Positions 38,251 through 50,376 of a stretch of DNA of 64,000 bases are shown piece after piece. The position numbers and the translations under genes are program-made. Location of the stretch: assembly GCA_902729315.2 (NCBI GenBank), contig LR746268.1, forward strand, positions 1,175,501 to 1,239,500, read 5' to 3'. The stretch is from Spirodela intermedia. Lineage: Eukaryota; Streptophyta; Magnoliopsida; Alismatales; Araceae. The notes beneath the pieces are model-generated. The model was not told the origin of the DNA, searched no databases, and saw only the letters and a program-made list of their open reading frames with translations. Numbering within the stretch: the stretch's first letter is position 1; each line of letters opens with the position of its first letter.

Positions 38251-41200
38251 ATGACGAGGGGCGGGGGAGGAGCGGCAGAGTTGGGGCGGGCCGGAGGAGG
38301 GAGGTGGTGGTGCTCGTACAAGAGGACGACGCTGGTGGTCTGCTGTGTGAATCTGCTGGCTGCTCTCTACGTGCTTCGGTCTATTTGCGCATCGTTGTAC
38401 ATCTTCTCGGCTTCCTCTCCCTCCGTCTTCCCCTCTGCTTACCCCGGCGTCATTTCGTTCTCAGGTATTTCCATTTCCGAGAGTTATGAAAACGGGAGCC
38501 TTCCGGTGTGATTGATTTGCTATTTTAGCTGCTTCCTTTGGGATTTTTAGTTTTGGCTCCCCTTAGGCTAACTTGACGGACATGGAGAAATGCATTTTTT
38601 GTCGCCTCATTTAGGCGCTCATTTACTTGTGCTGGTTTTCTTTTGGAGTTTCTAAGCTCCAATCTTCTCTCGTTGACTCGGGGTATCATTTGTTTTCCAT
38701 TTCAGGTGCTAAATTCTCAGATAAACATATTAATAGAATGGAAGAGTCTATTCGTCTAAGACGAGCGGCTCAGCCCATCAAACTTATTAGGCTGGTAAGA
38801 GCATCATCTCCTGCAAAGATTTTATTTGATAAGTTTTGATCATTGTCGTTGTCTAATGAAGGTTCAGGGACTCAAGAAGGAATTCTCTAGAAAAGAAAGG
38901 AATCTGGAACTATCGCAGCCTGTGAAGCTGGAACTCGCTGAAGAGCTCCTGCAGAGGTTGAAAGAACTTGGAGCTGATACTAATGCGACTTTACAACATG
39001 GTCAGCATCGAGAAGCTTTTTATTCCATAGCGGTGTATAAGTTCTTCGGTTTGCGGATGCCAATTTTTTACTTCATTTTCTTTGCACTTTGGAAACGGCC
39101 ATAAGTCCCCTCATTTATGCTTTAGAATGATGGTGCTTGATTTTTCTAAGATCTAAAGTCCGGATATTGAGTTTAACGTCTGAAATATGAGTATGATAAA
39201 AAAATATAAACATTAAATGGAAACATTAAATGTAAACAGGTACATTTATTTTCGTGAGTCGGAAGATCACGAAGATTGCTAGTACTTGGAAAATAATGGT
39301 GGCGAAGGTGGTTAGTGGTCTGTTGGTGTCATGAGACAACAGTGAACAACAACAACTTTTGTAGTGTGTGATGCTTGCCATGGGAAATGGAGGTCGAAGG
39401 GTGCTTAGTGTTGTAATCAGTGACAACTCTAATTATCTGTGATGCACATTGTAGGTTGCACGGGTTTGAGGTGCAGTTGATTGCCAATATTAGTGATGTA
39501 CAATGGTGAAGTGGTAATAATTGTCGGTGGTGGGTTGGTTGGGTGGGCGAGTGCATTGTATGCAATGTGGAGTAGTTATAGTTCTGAGTAATCATGTTGG
39601 TTGTGACAGTTTGCCTGATGATAATGTTAATGGTGATAACTGCTCATGCTCTTTGAAGGTTTTCGTTTCCATGTACTTTGCACTGGAGGTTCAAGATAAC
39701 CTATTCAATCCTCAAACGTATCATGATAACTTAAATATTTAAAAAGAGCTTTATGACATGGATGGACTTCAGAGCACAAGTACAATTTTTCACCTAGGAG
39801 TGAAGATTGAACATGTTCTTCATATTGTTATAATGTCTAGAACAGTGGAGGTGAAGATCACTTTGAGAATAAAAGAAATCTTAGTCTTTGAAGTCCGTCA
39901 GAAACCCTTTTAGATTTATTTAATATATCATAAAATTTTGAGATGGTTTAATGCATATCAGTGATGCACTTGCTTTGTTATGCCCTTTTTGTCAATTATT
40001 AGTCATTAATATGATCAATGCGTACATGTGACCCACCTAAACCCTTACGCTAAAGTGTTGATTTGGTTGCAGTTATTGAAAAATGAATATTTGAGTTCTT
40101 TGATGATTGGTAAAATCGCCATTTCTTGTTGCTAGCGGGTCATAAGTAGGCTGTGGTACTTGGCTAGCTGTAAAGCCTTCTGGCTTGTACCAAACTATAG
40201 GCCACTGTCATGTCTATCATTCAACCTTGCTTCTATGATTGGGTTAATTATAAATGGATGGATGAATTCCTTTTGCATTTTTGCATTCTTCTCTTGATAA
40301 AAAAATGTTATACAATGATGGCAACTGTGAAACCCCCACAATTGATTAAATGATGACATTAGGGTACTTCGTTAGTTTCAAACCTCAATTAATATTTAAT
40401 CATTGCTATGTCAAAGTAGGTTCTTAAATGATGTTTTCAAGTTACTGCTTTTGATTTTTTTTTTATTTCTGTTTTTAGAGACGACAGGTAGCTTTTCAAA
40501 TTTCTTATGTGCTTTACCTTAAGGTTGCCTTAAGTGATGAGCTTTAACTGCCTAACCACAATATTGGTTTCTTTTTAGGCATCATGTTTTTAAGATTTTA
40601 TTGGCCATCTCTCAGACTTTCATTAGAGAAAGTGGTATATTGGTTCATGTGTTTATTTCAGATAATGTCTGTTTAATAAAATATCACTTGTTTCTGGGTT
40701 CGGTCAACTGATCTATATGAGAAAGTACTGTGGTTGATGTGATGTTGACTCAAGCATAATTTATGTTAAGAACATTTTTTGCCTCTTTTTTAAAAAAATG
40801 CTAAAAAATAAGAATGCAGCAATCCATAGGCATTAACAGTAATGCTAGTTTAGGTTTTTCGATTATTTTTCAAATGTCAAATTTATCTCATTTGATTCTG
40901 TTGACCAGAAGTTCTGGAAAGATGGCGCACGGAAAAACTGGGAACTGTCAAGATGATGATGGAGAATGCCACACTTAATTCAACCAAAAGTTTTCAGGAA
41001 GCACGTATGTCCCCATCATTTTGACTGTTTTCTTATTCCACATTGACAGCTTCTTGATAGGGCTGTCATGTCTGACATTGATTCTCTCTTTTGTTTTTCC
41101 ATGTGTTTCTTTAAGTTTATCTGATATGATTCACTGTTTTTCATTTTAATTGACTTTCTTTTGTATTGAGATCAGTGGCACTGAAAAGGGCATTTGAATC

Positions 41201-44200
41201 TGATTGGCTGATGCTATTGGAAGACATTGGTCTATGGATTCCGGTTGAAGTTGTCAACAAGGAGATTGATGACAAACCTGAAGATGAGGAAGAGCCTGGT
41301 AGCATTTTGTTCGAGCATATTTTGATGATTTTTATGATGTTGTTCAAGTCTTGGCTCTCATCACATAAATTGGATTCTATTTCCAACGTTTTAAATCGAG
41401 AAGCAAAAAACTATTTCGCATGCAGAAAAAAAATTAAGCACAAGAAGAATGACTGTACATGTGACCTACGTTTCATGCCAGTTTAGGAATCATGATGGTA
41501 TTGAATAAAATACAGAGTCAGTTTGTGACAAGAAGCATCACTTTTCATGTGGATTCTAAGCGTTCCCTTTTTATGCTCCAAGTAGTATGACTGAACATAA
41601 AGCGAGCTCAGATTTTGAAAAGTAAATCGTAATGTTGTTGTTGATGATGATGATAACTGTTGTATTAATGAGTGGGTATCAGGTGGGATGGTGGTGTTTA
41701 GTTGTATTTTAATGTGCAAGATACTTTATTGCAAGGGTCTCTTGTGAAGTGAAGAATCTGGGAGATCTAGGAAGGCAATCTCAGCTTTGTTGCTACCCCT
41801 TCCTTAAAGGCATCAAGAAGTCATGATTTTTGATTTTTTTTTTTGGATACATTTGCTGTTTTGCTATAAGTCAGCGTGCAGATGATTCATGGAATCCATC
41901 CCTTTTTCCGCTGGTGGTTTTTACACGATTAAACTCAATTAATCTGTCATGAAACGACTTCTGCTGGGCATATATATTTTTTTGGTTGGGAGGGGGGATA
42001 GTAATGGACTATATGGTTTGTTTGCAATTCAATATTCATTACTTTTATAACATTTTGTTTGCTTTATCCTAGATTTATCATACAATTATCTCCTTTTCGG
42101 ATCTTCTATTTCGGTGATTGTGTTTCTTTTCCTTGAGGAAGTTAACTGTACTAAATTGTACCTTTATTGAAATTTTTCCACTTTTTGGGATTTTATTTGA
42201 TAAAATGTCAACTGTGGTGGATAATTATGTGATGACTTGACTTAAAAAGATGAGAGAAAGTTCTGGGGTGAAGGAATCCATGCATTTATTACAGTGAAAA
42301 GAAGAATAAAATATGTTTTATCAGATTTTTGTATAGCTTTGTCTAAAATTTATGATTCGTTTGTATAATTTTTAAGATGCTTTTTTGTTTATTTCTTTTG
42401 TTGTGCCATTCTTTGCAAACGAAGAAATCATACCTGGCCGCCCTATTCCACCTGAGTGTCATGCTGAGCCGCACACAGATTATGATGGAACTGCTGTTAG
42501 ATGGGGTCTTACCCACCACAAGGAGAGTGCTGCTGATTGTTGCCAGGCTTGTTTGGATCATGCAAAACGTGCAAAACCTGGGGAAATTAAGTGTAACATA
42601 TGGGTGTACTGCCCTTTGGAGTCTGGATGCTATTCCCCCGACATTTATGAGCACAAACATCAGGAATGTTGGTTAAAACAGGTAACTATCTTAGATTTTG
42701 TTTAAACTTCACCCGTGGACCACAGTCATTTTTTATCTGAAAAAGCTTGTACTGCGTTAGTATGGTTCCCATGCTATATTTTATTTCCAAATTTCTATGT
42801 CATGATGGACATTAACTCTGTATTTGGAAAAGAACATTGCCATGTTGTTCCTCATTTTTTTCATGAACTTTATTGAAATTTTAATCTTTTCCTTCAGCTC
42901 AAGACTCTCAAATCAGCATTCTTTCCCCCAGTTCTTGTGGTTGCTTCTGATCCTCCTTTCCTTTTCTGCTTGCCATCTTTCGAAAAGTGCATCTACTCAG
43001 TGGAATGAAATAAGTTCTATTTTTGGTTGGTTTCTTGTGGTTGCTTTGATTAAGAATGATTAGTTGACTTTACCGACGGGGGGGGGGGGGGACCAACTCA
43101 ATTATTTGAGTCTGTTGGTCCTGATCCAAAGTAGGCAGACTTACCTAAAGCTAATCATTTGTACAGCATTCATGATGAAGTTCGTTCTGATGTTAAGATT
43201 CAATGCAGAAGAGCCAACAGAACGCAAGCTGACTGGAAGTACAGGAAATGAAAAAAACTAAAATAGAAGGTGTCCTGCTTTTGACCATTCCCTATTTGTA
43301 TTTGGTAACAAAAAGAGTAACCATGTGAAGTTGTTGGTGGAAGAAAAGGGCAGAGGGAGGCTGATTGAGCCATTAAATCGGGATATGGGAATTACTGGTT
43401 GGCTTCTGATCCCGATGTTCAAACTCCGGGTCACACTTTTTGGGAGAAAAAAAGAAGTTTGTCAAATATTCACTGGTGTTCATAAATTATAGGGTCAACT
43501 TATTGGCCGATATAGTAAATCGTCATGGCTTCATTCTTTCTATTAAAATCAACTTAAAGATCATATATTCACTGATTGCTTTGATCCTATCTGTGCAGGA
43601 GATCTCTATTGGATGAAATGAAGAAAAAAATTGGTTGGGTCTTGATCTTTCCCGGCAGAAAAAAAACAGATTAATCTTATTTTATTTGAGAATCACAGAT
43701 GAACACAACCGATGCTTATGATTGTTCCTTAACTGAGCCATTTTATTTTTGCTGATTTTTTTTTTTCTGAAATCTTGGCACTTTAAGAACCTGGAACCAC
43801 GGGATATTAATTCTCATTTAATGAAATCAGGGCCCCTCATCTGACCATCCACATTAATTGCAATTTCAGGCAGGAATTCATTTCCATGTACTGAAATGTT
43901 TGCCAAATGGGCATTAATTTGCAATTCTCAAATAAAATAATCATATTATTTTTTTTCCCTAAGTTCCTGGTTCATTTAAACAAAATCAGTTCCTTGCTTG
44001 TAAGCATCTGTTTGCTTTTTAAAGGCTTCAGCGGTGGTGAAATCTCATTTCCTGTTGTTCTATTTCTGACCTCATCTGCCTGCCCTATTCGAGTTGCAGG
44101 CTGACAAGCCCAGGCTGAACTTCAAAGACAAATATTCCGAGTCCTACAGAAGCTCACACCCATCTGCACCAGAGGTTGTCCCATGGATGTCTGGTGTCAT

Positions 44201-44207
44201 TGCCTGA
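38251..44207 (+). CDS. Single-pass membrane protein with Cys-rich PAN/apple-like C-terminal domain
   Basis: Exons 38251-38464, 38706-38794, 38862-39048, 40909-41004, 41176-41298, 42425-42681 and 44100-44207 encode 357 aa in a continuous frame. Residues 1-24 are Gly/Arg-rich. Residues about 27-52 (LVVCCVNLLAALYVLRSICA) form one transmembrane segment or signal anchor. Residues 73-236 are charged and probably helical (LAEELLQRLKELG, VLERWRTEKL). Residues 238-322 hold eight cysteines (248, 275, 276, 279, 293, 299, 305, 318) in a pattern suggesting a disulphide-bonded PAN/apple-like module. The C-terminus ends PWMSGVIA. I recognise it as a conserved plant family without a known function. The exon 3 donor (G|GTTTGC) and exon 6 acceptor were chosen to keep frame. 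Intron 2 is only 67 nt. Confidence 0.85.
43078..43091. repeat. Poly-G run (14 G) in the last intron of the PAN-like gene
   Basis: A homopolymer of about 14 G in otherwise AT-rich intron DNA. The exact length is prone to sequencing error. Confidence 0.85.
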
Positions 44208-44635
44208 GGAAGATCGGTCTTCCGTGCTCTTGAGGTGCGAGTGGAGACCCCATGGAAAAGGTACATAGGGCACATAATTCCTATTTATCTATCTATTGGA
44301 ATTTATATATGGCTCAGACCACTGATTCTCTTGGTCTCCCTCCTACCATCTGTTTTTGGCACCCCATTTACTGTACCGTGTAAGTTTTTTTTTTTTTTTT
44401 CTTTTGTTCTTTGTCACCATGGTGTTCTCATAAATTAAGTTGATGGGGTCCCTCGGTCTGAGAATTGGGATGATTCTTATAGTTTTTTTTTCAGATGAAA
44501 ATTACCCGGAAATCGGAAGAAATCATGAGGCTTTATTTTATAAATTTGTGATGCGGCCAATTGGCTAGCTAAGCCCAGAGCTAGGCCATTGAGAGGCTCT
44601 GGGGTTCTTTCCTCGCAGTGGCTTTTACTAGGCTC

Positions 44636-44639
<4 letters not shown>

Positions 44640-44668
<29 letters not shown>
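44640..44668. repeat. (TC)n microsatellite
   Basis: An uninterrupted TC run of about 29 bases. The opposite-sense (GA)n cluster begins about 130 bases downstream, so the two could pair as a hairpin. Confidence 0.95.
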
Positions 44669-44671
<3 letters not shown>

Positions 44672-44772
44672 CTATAACTATCCATATCTCATAAGTACTT
44701 GTAGAGGGCCTGGTGGAGTCACCTATGATAGTTTCTTGTGTGAGAGAGAGTTTCTTGCGGGAGGTAAGTTTA

Positions 44773-45003
44773 GTACTTGATCTCCTTTGGGCATCAGTGT
44801 AATGGAGAGAGAGAGAGAGAGAGAGAGGGAGGGTGAGAGGACTTGATCTCCTCTGGGCATCAGTCTAATGGGGAGAGAGAGAGAGAGGGTGGGGGAGAGG
44901 GAGAGAGAGAGAGAGGGTGGGGGAGAGGGAGAGAGAGAGAGAGAGGGAGAGAGAGAGGGTGGGGGAGAAGGAGAGAGAGAGAGAGAGGGTGGGGGAAGGG
45001 GAG
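44773..45003. repeat. (GA)n-based purine minisatellite
   Basis: Units of roughly 30 bases, built as a GA run plus GGGTGGGGGAGAGG, repeat four to five times (44876-45003). A larger block, CTTGATCTCCT.TGGGCATCA plus a GA run, is duplicated at about 44775 and 44842. The strand is almost pure purine. Confidence 0.9.
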
Positions 45004-47020
45004 GTGATGAACTCGATTTAGATGTTAAATATGTTGTTGTGATGTAATTAAATTCATGCAAATAATATTTATATGTTTAGGATAAGTAAAGGTCGATTTT
45101 CAAGAAGTATGAGTAATGAGAGTAATATATATGTATATATTTGAGATTGTGAAATTCATAATTAGTTTAACAAAAGTAAAGACAAGATAAATGAAAAGTG
45201 TGACAAATAAGATAAAATAGATATAATGTAATGAAATGATAAAATAAATAATAAAATTAATTTGAACTAAGAGTTAATTTATTCATGAAGAAGATTATAA
45301 AGATACCTTAGATCTAGATCTTACACATACTTCGTTGTGTGTTAGTCTTAGGTTGAGTGGTGTCTAATTTATGACGATCTTGATGGGCTTTAGGTAGTCT
45401 CTTTTCCATGATGATTTTGAGTATAAGAATGTCGTTGACTAGGCTTTGATTTCTCTTTTTTTTTTCTTCGGCTAACCACTGCTAAAAAGAGAATTAAAAA
45501 GCCCTTCTAATAGATAATTATGGTTATTAACCAACTCTCTTGGTAGACAACTTAGATTCTTCTATGAGGGTGACATTTTAATCTTCTTCTTAATTTCATC
45601 TTAAGGTGTTCTAAGATGGACAACTTAGATCTCATCTCTTGATAACCTTTTTAAATCCAAATGGGTTAGGCTAAGATTATGCCTTCTCTTAAGTTATAAA
45701 TATATTAGGCTGGCCCTCTTCATAAGACTTAGGGTTTTTTTTAGCTTGAAGACTTAAACTTCTTCTATTACTTCTAACTCATAATAAGAGCTCACTTTAG
45801 TCCTTACAATCAAATAATTATCAAGAAATTATGAGAAAATTACTACTTAATTTTATAAAAGTCAAGTGGGGTTGTCTCATAATATAAATAAAATAAATAA
45901 AATAGTATACATTATGACTTAAATAATAAAATATTATGAATGCCATAATGAGTTAATAATATATGTATAATTACATTCTCTACCTATTAATTAACATTTA
46001 TATATAAGATATTAATATATTGATGTAACTATTAATTTTTAATTGACTGAAGCAAAAGGTTTCTCCTATTGAAGGGCTTCTCAAAGATGTCTTCTTGTCA
46101 CTAGTAATGATTGACGACAAACTCTAGAGTGACTTGTATGAGGTTTGGGCTGATGATGACCCTCCATCCTTGTATTGTTACAGCTCCATGAATTTTAGAT
46201 TATTGGCAAGATCTTGGAGATGGGGAGGATACTAAGAGTAGCTCAGTAATATTTGCAAGTCCTTTTGTCATCTGTCAATGCTATCTCTCTCTCTCTCTCT
46301 CTCTCTTATCCTCTTGCTAGTTTATCATTTGTTTCATTCTACTTCATTATCATTCTCTTACATTTCTCAAGGCATCTTGCTACAGTGACCTTTTTGCTTT
46401 CTACTACTCTCTCTCCTCTCTCTCTCTCTCATCATTCCGCTAAGTTATTATTGAGTTATGGATTAACTCAAAATAGAAATTATAATTTTGATGATTTTTG
46501 CATACTAATATGAAATTGATTTCTAGATGTTATGTAATGTAAACTGAATAGGAGATTGATATATTAAATGATATTAAAGGGTTTAGATTATTTCAACAAA
46601 GAACTAAGGTATTGATCATACAAATGTCTTATTTTATTTCAGATTTCTATTAATACTATGCTTGTTATACAATATCGTTATAAAGGCAATAAAAAGTTTC
46701 TATGAGATAAATATGTTATCATCTAATGTCTAAGTCTTAATCTTTTGAGTTTCTATATCAAATGACTCCAATAATATAGGTATATAGTAACCAATATGAA
46801 GGTCTTTAAATGTGCAGTGAAATGAAATAAAATGATCAAGACATTGATTTGATATTGATTAGGGGGACCTCTTTTTCTTCCTCTTCTCCCACGTCATCTT
46901 CATCATCCGTCCCGTCGCCAGCCCTCTCTTTCCTCTCTCCTGCCACCGCAGCCATTCTGTATTCTAGCCATCTGCCTTGTCACCAAACCCACATTTCTTT
47001 CCACCCCCACTGTTGTTGCT

Positions 47021-47360
47021 GTTCTGCCTCTTCATCACCCGTTCCTTGCTGTCGTTCCACCTCCTTGCTGTTCGCCCTGTCGTCACCATTCCACCTCCTC
47101 GCCAACAGCCTCGTCGCCGTTGTTCCGCCTCCTTGTCATTTGTCTCGTTGCTGCCATTCCACCTCCTTGCTAGCAGCCTCGACACTGTCGTTCCGCCTCC
47201 TCATCATCCGCCCCGTCGCCGCCATTCCGCCTCCTTGCCATCTGCCTCATCGCTGTCGTTCCTCTTCCTCCTCATCCGCCATGTCGCCGTCGTTCCTCTT
47301 CCTCCTCATCTGCCCTGTTGCCGCCATTCTGCCTCCTCGCCGTCCGCCATGTTGCCAGCC
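47021..47360. repeat. 34-bp minisatellite, about ten units
   Basis: TTCC(A/G)CCTCC-like cores start at 47055, 47089, 47123, 47157, 47191, 47225, 47259, 47293 and 47327, exactly 34 bases apart, with a weaker unit before the first. The spacer is GC-rich, of the type CATCCGCCCCGTCGCCGCCA. Because 34 is not a multiple of 3, each frame sees the repeat with a 102-base superperiod. This explains the open but meaningless 226-codon frame across it. Confidence 0.93.
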
Positions 47361-48145
47361 TGTCGTTGCCACTAGACCCCCTTCCGGCCATCCTCCCATC
47401 GCGAAACCCTCTTCCTTTCTCTCTCCCACTGTCGCAACCATCCAACTTTTTGACGCCTGTCCCAATGAGACCGTTTTTCTCTCTCCCCCGACGCTCTCAT
47501 TTGCCACCTTCTTCTTCCTTCCTCTTTAGTTATTATTTAATTATTCCCCTCAATTCTCGTCAGCATGAGAGCTCTCTACTTTTCTCTCTCCCGCCATCAC
47601 CACATACACCCCGTATCCTCTCTCTCTCTTCCCTCTCCTCCATTTTAATTTCTTCTGTTGACTCTCATTATTCTTCCCACTTATCCCACCTCTATTTTCC
47701 TCTTTCATTCTCAATTCCTCCTCCACACCCTAAGCATTCTTTTCTTCTGTTTTCTAATACTCTTAGGAATCAACTCAAGAACTATAGATCTCAAGCCACT
47801 AGAATCAAGAAATCAATCAAGAATTTCCTTTGGGCAAAGTATGTTGATTTCAATTCTCTTTGTGAAGTGATCATTATTTTATATCCTTGTTCCTTATAGG
47901 AACTGAGTGAACCATAAGATGGCCCTCTCTTGTGCCTTTTATCAATAATCCTAACACCCCTAGTTGGAACTATATCTGAACTCTTGAAAGTGCAATTCTT
48001 CTCAGGTAATTATGATCTTAATTCTTCTAAAATAAGTGAGATTAGTCTACCCACAATCCTCCTTAACTTAACCAAGGTCAATCTTAAATCTCAACTTTCT
48101 TTTCTATATTGATTTTCACTCTCTTCTCTCTTTAGTCCCGCATCA
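47361..48145 (+). other. Pyrimidine-rich stretch, possibly an LTR ending at 48145
   Basis: Ends ...CCCGCATCA two bases before a primer-binding-site-like sequence, as an LTR would. Its left boundary and a second copy were not found, so the LTR assignment is tentative. Confidence 0.35.
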
Positions 48146-48147
48146 AT

Positions 48148-48700
48148 TGATATCAGAGCCTAGGGTTAATTACCTAATAATCTAGGATTGTAAAGATTAA
48201 TCTCTTTTCTTACATTGTCCTTAATATCATCAGATAAGTTTGGGTCTTTTCTTGGCTCAGATCATTCCTCCCTAAAGATGCATAATAAGTTGGGTGATAT
48301 TTGTCCTCTCAAGGAAGGAGAAAATAATCACCCTATGAATGATCCTATCCCTACATGAGCTAAAATGCTCATGGATACAATAGAAAACCTTAGTCTTAAG
48401 GTGGAAGAACCCTAATTCTTGCACTTCTTCTTAGAAGGGTTGACCTCAAAGGTTGAACCTCTAATTGACCATCTTCCATCAGATTGCATTGACTTTCTTG
48501 AGTGGAAGAGTCTTAATTGGATCTAGTGATCCTATCACTAGATCCTATTCTCTAAGCCCTTCTCTAAAGATAAATTCTCAAATATTAGATAGGAGCTTTT
48601 AATTTCATCCTTTGTTCTACACTTGAAAATCATTCCTAAGGGGTTAGCAAATCTCAAGGAAGCAATCTCACTTCTTGAAACACCAAGACTAGAAATTTTA
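48148..48700 (+). mobile_element. Possible LTR-retroelement leader: PBS plus degraded downstream frame
   Basis: TGATATCAGAGCC at 48148-48160 is one base from the common plant PBS (TGGTATCAGAGCC). Beyond it a frame from about 48280 reads MHNKLGD...KEGENNHP and DFLEWK with stops, which could be a gag remnant but is not diagnostic. Confidence 0.4.
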
Positions 48701-50289
48701 AATCAATTTCCCTTTCACTCACCCTCACAACTAGTAGTAGAAGGTTAGTCTTTTTATTTCCTTCATTTCCTATCCATTCATTAAAATGCCCAAGATCTTG
48801 AAACCTCTCACAACACGTCTTGCACTTTATTTTGTATCTCATGAGTTAAAATCATCAACTAGAGGTTGCCAAAAATTCCTTGGATGTAGCCTTTACCACA
48901 ATTGCACACAATATTGTTTCCATCAATAAATCAAGCTAAATATTCCTAGTAATGGTTCCAATATTTCTGTGGTTCACATCCCCATTGTTGTAATCACCAT
49001 TTTGTCTCATCTTCAAATCCATGCATGATTCATCTCTCCAGCCTACTACACTTTGCCTACCCAATCCTTTCCACCTCCACCTATGGATGCTCAGTCCCAC
49101 TATTCCAACACCTCCTATCGCTCCATGGTACCACCATTCTCATAACTCCTACTACTACTATCAAGTGCTGCCAGTCCATCACTTTGCCCACAATGTCCAA
49201 TATGATAAATGAAATCTTCAGGTCCATTATCATTCAAAACTTGACACCACTACCTCTCAGCCCAACTCAATTACATGAACATGGCTTAGTGGACCAAGCA
49301 AGGGGCCTAAAACGACCTTCACATCTATTTATTTCTCTTCTTGAAGTGCTGAATCGTGCTTCAAAGACCTCTATACTAATAGGAAGACCCATATAAATAA
49401 GATCATTGAGATCTCACTTTTTGATTCTTACAGAATTTATCTAAGTTGTCTTTTCGTGCTTTTAGGTGGGACCAAATTATTCACCTTCTATCTATAAATA
49501 TATCATTTTATTCAAATGCTGAAATCTTATCCTCCTAGCCTTATGACCTATGTCAAAGGCACTAAAATCAAACTAGCTAAGAACCTCATAAGAGAAAATC
49601 TTCATATCCCCTTTGGAGGAATCTCACACTTTGATCATGAGAAAATTTCACAACTCTTAGGCTCTCTTATTGACATTACTTATCTTGATTCAATAACCAT
49701 CATCACTCAATTTTTATTTTTCACTTTCGTTGGCTACCCTATAATGTTAGGGCATTGTGTGCATAATATTTTGATGAGACAAAGTAATAAAAGGTCAATT
49801 AAATGATTGAATTATACCTCACTCCAAATATACATAACATTATAATAAATATAATAATATTTATACTGAACTCAACATGAAGATGTTAATGATACAATTG
49901 ATAATTTATTATATAGATATGTCATGACAAAGAATCAGAATCTATAAAATTGATTGACCTTGTGGCATGAAATAGTTGTAACATATATTACTATGAAAAT
50001 TATAATATTTATAAGATATTCTTTCATGCAAAAGTAATGGTCAACACATCATGTCCAATGAGGCATCAAAGAGTAAAATATAAGTATGGAAGCTCACTAA
50101 GTTTTTTATACACTCATGATATTAGTTTGTTATTTTTAAATGATTTTTATATCAAACTAATTAATTGAAGATTGCATAACTTTATGCACTCATGATTTTG
50201 ATATTATGTCAAATGTTTTTTTCTGAATATTTAAGAATATATATTAAAAATCATTTTAAATATCTTGAATTACCAAAATGTTAGGCAAC
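48701..50289. other. AT-rich DNA of unclear origin
   Basis: Several frames of about 100 codons occur (49025-49396, 49516-49806), but neither matches a family I know. The right part is very AT-rich. It may be the eroded body of the element begun at 48148. Confidence 0.45.
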
Positions 50290-50376
50290 TAAAACATTTA
50301 TTAGAATTGAGTAAAAACCGTAGGCAACCCACCGCTCTACTCTTAACTTTCCATGAAATAGTGAAGTTTATCCTTG

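Larger units (their letters stand above)
44208..47020. other. Repeat-rich intergenic region, no gene seen
   Basis: It begins with the 3' flank of the PAN-like gene, then purine and pyrimidine microsatellites (44640-45003, 46281-46306, 46401-46430), then about 1.2 kb of very AT-rich DNA (45060-46200). Short ORFs here lack recognisable similarity. Confidence 0.6.

Noticed and set aside
39226-39742. Frames in intron 3 of the PAN-like gene
   Set aside because: They are open in both directions over GT-rich low-complexity DNA, without family similarity.
46849-47529. 226-codon Ser/Pro-rich plus-strand frame
   Set aside because: It is produced by the 34-bp minisatellite. The same sequence is also open in other frames, as expected for a pyrimidine-rich repeat.
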